From positions 1-8,700 of the forward strand of contig JAJDEL010000235.1 in the NCBI GenBank assembly GCA_029259835.1: DNA of 8,700 bases, read 5' to 3'. Under the pieces are notes generated by a model, which saw only the letters and a program-made list of their open reading frames with translations, was not told where the DNA came from and searched no databases. Positions 7,960-8,700 of this stretch are shown piece by piece (the stretch's first letter is position 1; the number at the start of each line of letters is the position of its first letter). The stretch is from Planctomicrobium sp. GTDB taxonomy: Bacteria; Planctomycetota; Planctomycetia; Planctomycetales; Planctomycetaceae. Both the position numbers and the translations under genes were made by a program.

Positions 7960-8030
7960 GACTCCGCTGCTCTTTTTCTTGACTACTACTCCCTGTTTAT
8001 ACAGAATTATGAGAACTCTACTGCGAATGA

Positions 8031-8037
8031 GTTATGC
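8031..8037 (+). other. Left cassette boundary, R'-type core GTTATGC
   Basis: GTTATGC is the exact reverse complement of the R'' box GCATAAC at 8321-8327. In an excised circular cassette these two would form the outer arms of one attC site, so this is the expected left crossover point (between G8031 and T8032). No recognisable L' or other attC half lies to its left, so the partner could be an attI, a decayed attC or a secondary site. A second core, GTTAGGC at 8061-8067, matches the GTTRRRY consensus and is an alternative boundary, but it pairs with R'' less well. Confidence 0.6.
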
Positions 8038-8405
8038 AGAAATAGTTCAGTCTAAATCAAGTTAGGCGCCCAAACGAAATCGAGCCCTGAGGAAACACCA
8101 AATGCGCGTCAAGCTATTTTGGAAGAACGAGCCGATGAGGCCAGCCATTGGACGGTTTTCCGCCAAACTGTCTGGCAAGAACGCCCAGGATTTCGAGAAT
8201 GAGATCGATGCTTGGTTACAGCAGAATCCCGGAATCAAAGTTATTGACATTAAACAGTCCGCAAGCGGCGGAAGTATGACGGGTTCCCTGTGGCTCATCT
8301 CCGTCTGGTACGAAGAAAACGCATAACAATCCGTTGCACACGGAGTCGCGGGTCGCGCGGCTATTGAAATCAATGTCGTTCGCCGCGACCCGGTGAACGG
8401 TGACG
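8032..8405 (+). mobile_element. Integron gene cassette (374 bp)
   Basis: The unit starts with TTATGC after the core at 8031, carries one small gene (8102-8326) and ends at G8405 in the attC site whose R'' box overlaps the gene's stop codon. One promoterless gene, a short leader and a 3' attC in the same orientation are the standard cassette layout. The crossover points are inferred from the GTTATGC/GCATAAC match. No integrase gene is present in the window, so the cassette is either the part of a longer integron lying to the right or belongs to a CALIN, a cluster of attC sites without integrase. Confidence 0.65.
8102..8326 (+). CDS. Small cassette-encoded protein of unknown function
   Basis: This is a 74-residue protein from ATG 8102. 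GAGGA at 8089-8093 gives a good Shine-Dalgarno eight bases before the start. It begins MRVKLFWKNEPM; the middle FENEIDAWLQQNPGIKVIDIKQSASGGS suggests a helix, a strand and a Ser/Gly-rich turn, and the end SLWLISVWYEENA is a strand rich in aromatic residues. The predicted arrangement is a short strand, helix, strand, strand fold with no membrane segment or signal. I recall similar small hypothetical proteins in planctomycetes but no function. Its TAA (8324-8326) lies inside the R'' box of the attC, the tight packing typical of cassettes. It has no evident promoter of its own, so expression would depend on upstream transcription. Confidence 0.82.
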   Translation: MRVKLFWKNEPMRPAIGRFSAKLSGKNAQDFENEIDAWLQQNPGIKVIDIKQSASGGSMTGSLWLISVWYEENA

Positions 8406-8411
8406 TTATGT
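8321..8411 (+). other. attC recombination site of the cassette
   Basis: The four boxes of an attC are present. R'' is GCATAAC (8321-8327) and pairs with R' GTTATGT (8405-8411) over six bases. L'' is CCGTTGCAC (8331-8339) and pairs with L' GTGAACGG (8393-8400), leaving G8336 as the single unpaired extrahelical base that integrases use to recognise the bottom strand. Inside, CGGGTCGCG (8349-8357) pairs perfectly with CGCGACCCG (8384-8392); a shorter alternative, GTCGCGG/CCGCGAC (8345-8351 with 8383-8389), leaves a more typical unpaired central spacer. The tip between the inner arms is a variable loop of about 26 bases. The total of 91 bases is within the known attC range. Confidence 0.8.
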
Positions 8412-8427
8412 TGGCAAAGGAAAACAA

Positions 8428-8553
8428 ATGACCTTAACGATTCGTCAAATATTTGGAGTTGGCTGCTTTGTCATTGCAGCGTTGCTGGCAGGCGTAGCGA
8501 CCTGGTATGCCCCCGAAAGTTGGTCCGGGGTTATGAGAGTTCGGGTTAGGTAA
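8428..8553 (+). CDS. Short membrane peptide at the start of the second cassette
   Basis: This frame of 41 codons runs from ATG 8428 to TAA 8551-8553. AAAGGA (8416-8421) stands seven bases before the ATG, and the gene begins 23 bases after the attC crossover, as a cassette gene should. The product begins MTLTIRQIF and has one hydrophobic segment, IFGVGCFVIAALLAGVATWY, followed by a short basic tail (MRVRVR). It could be a small membrane protein, a signal peptide of a longer gene cut short by the hairpin repeat just downstream, or a chance frame. No attC is visible after it before the window ends. Confidence 0.5.
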   Translation: MTLTIRQIFGVGCFVIAALLAGVATWYAPESWSGVMRVRVR

Positions 8554-8561
8554 GGGAAACA

Positions 8562-8612
8562 GCAGTGTGTCGCTGGAGTGAGGCCGTAGGCCGAGCGGAA
8601 GTGACACACTGC
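8562..8612. repeat. Strong hairpin repeat
   Basis: GCAGTGTGTC (8562-8571) and GACACACTGC (8603-8612) are perfect 10-bp inverted arms, extended inward by a G-T pair, C-G and T-A. The loop holds a further small palindrome, GGCC-GTA-GGCC (8582-8592). It begins nine bases after the 41-codon frame. Neither end carries integron core boxes and no T-tract follows, so it looks like a dispersed palindromic repeat and not an attC or a terminator. Confidence 0.55.
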
Positions 8613-8700
8613 GACGCAAATTGAGCAGGCGTTTGCCCACTCAGGGAACTGTGTGGACGGCGTTGATTGTAAACCATTCGCCACCCCGTGATCACGGTGG
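8613..8700. other. Unassigned right edge
   Basis: No coding frame on either strand is convincing. The only structure is a perfect 12-bp palindrome CCGTGATCACGG at 8686-8697, flanked by CCAC and TGG, which runs to the window edge. Confidence 0.3.

Noticed and set aside
8545..8551. GTTAGGT and the nearby GTTATGA (8530-8536) as further cassette boundaries
   Set aside because: No matching R'' box (ACCTAAC or TCATAAC) and no L''/L' pairing around them; single seven-base matches are expected by chance.
8445..8684. Minus-strand open frames at 8434-8640 and 8445-8684
   Set aside because: They read through the hairpin repeat and across the cassette gene and attC end; composition and position indicate chance frames.

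Overview
The window looks like a chromosomal, accessory-rich stretch of a planctomycete. A Tat-exported DUF1501 protein, an N-terminal HAD-like protein of a kind I associate with that phylum, a doubled feoA in front of feoB, and an integron-type attC site all point that way. GC content appears intermediate, and many starts have weak or no Shine-Dalgarno sequence. The phylum call is inference from gene content, not from a marker gene.

Layout: (1) 1-302, minus: N-terminal 100 residues of a HAD-like protein that runs off the left edge. (2) 303-693: no gene, but an inverted-repeat element (456-595). (3) 694-1883, minus: a two-gene operon of a secreted protein of unknown function and a DUF4375/DMP19-like cytoplasmic protein, joined by a one-base TGATG stop/start overlap. 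(4) 1884-2314: divergent intergenic region with a nested hairpin and an extended -10 promoter for the next gene. (5) 2315-3490, plus: DUF1501 Tat protein. (6) 3534-6308, minus, convergent with DUF1501: feoA-feoA-feoB ferrous iron uptake operon. It is preceded by a candidate promoter and a perfect 7-1-7 palindrome resembling a Fur box. (7) 6309-6925: no intact gene; a MITE-like element (6462-6641) and a remnant of an IS3-family transposase. (8) 6926-7959, minus: a broken cheB. The methylesterase domain is intact but frameshifted from the receiver, and the receiver has lost its first strand and acidic pair. (9) 8031-8411: one gene cassette carrying a 74-residue conserved-looking protein and ending in a well-formed attC site. 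(10) 8406-8700: start of a second cassette with a 41-residue membrane peptide, then a strong hairpin repeat.

The one complete pathway module is iron(II) import: FeoB is the transporter, the two small FeoA proteins are its SH3-like partners, and the palindrome is the likely point of iron-responsive control. The most interesting part is the right end. The GCATAAC box of the attC is the exact reverse complement of the GTTATGC 290 bp upstream, which defines a 374-bp cassette. No integron integrase is visible, so in this window it is a solitary cassette cluster (CALIN-like) beside a decaying chemotaxis gene. The left part of the window otherwise holds ordinary genes plus small repeats.
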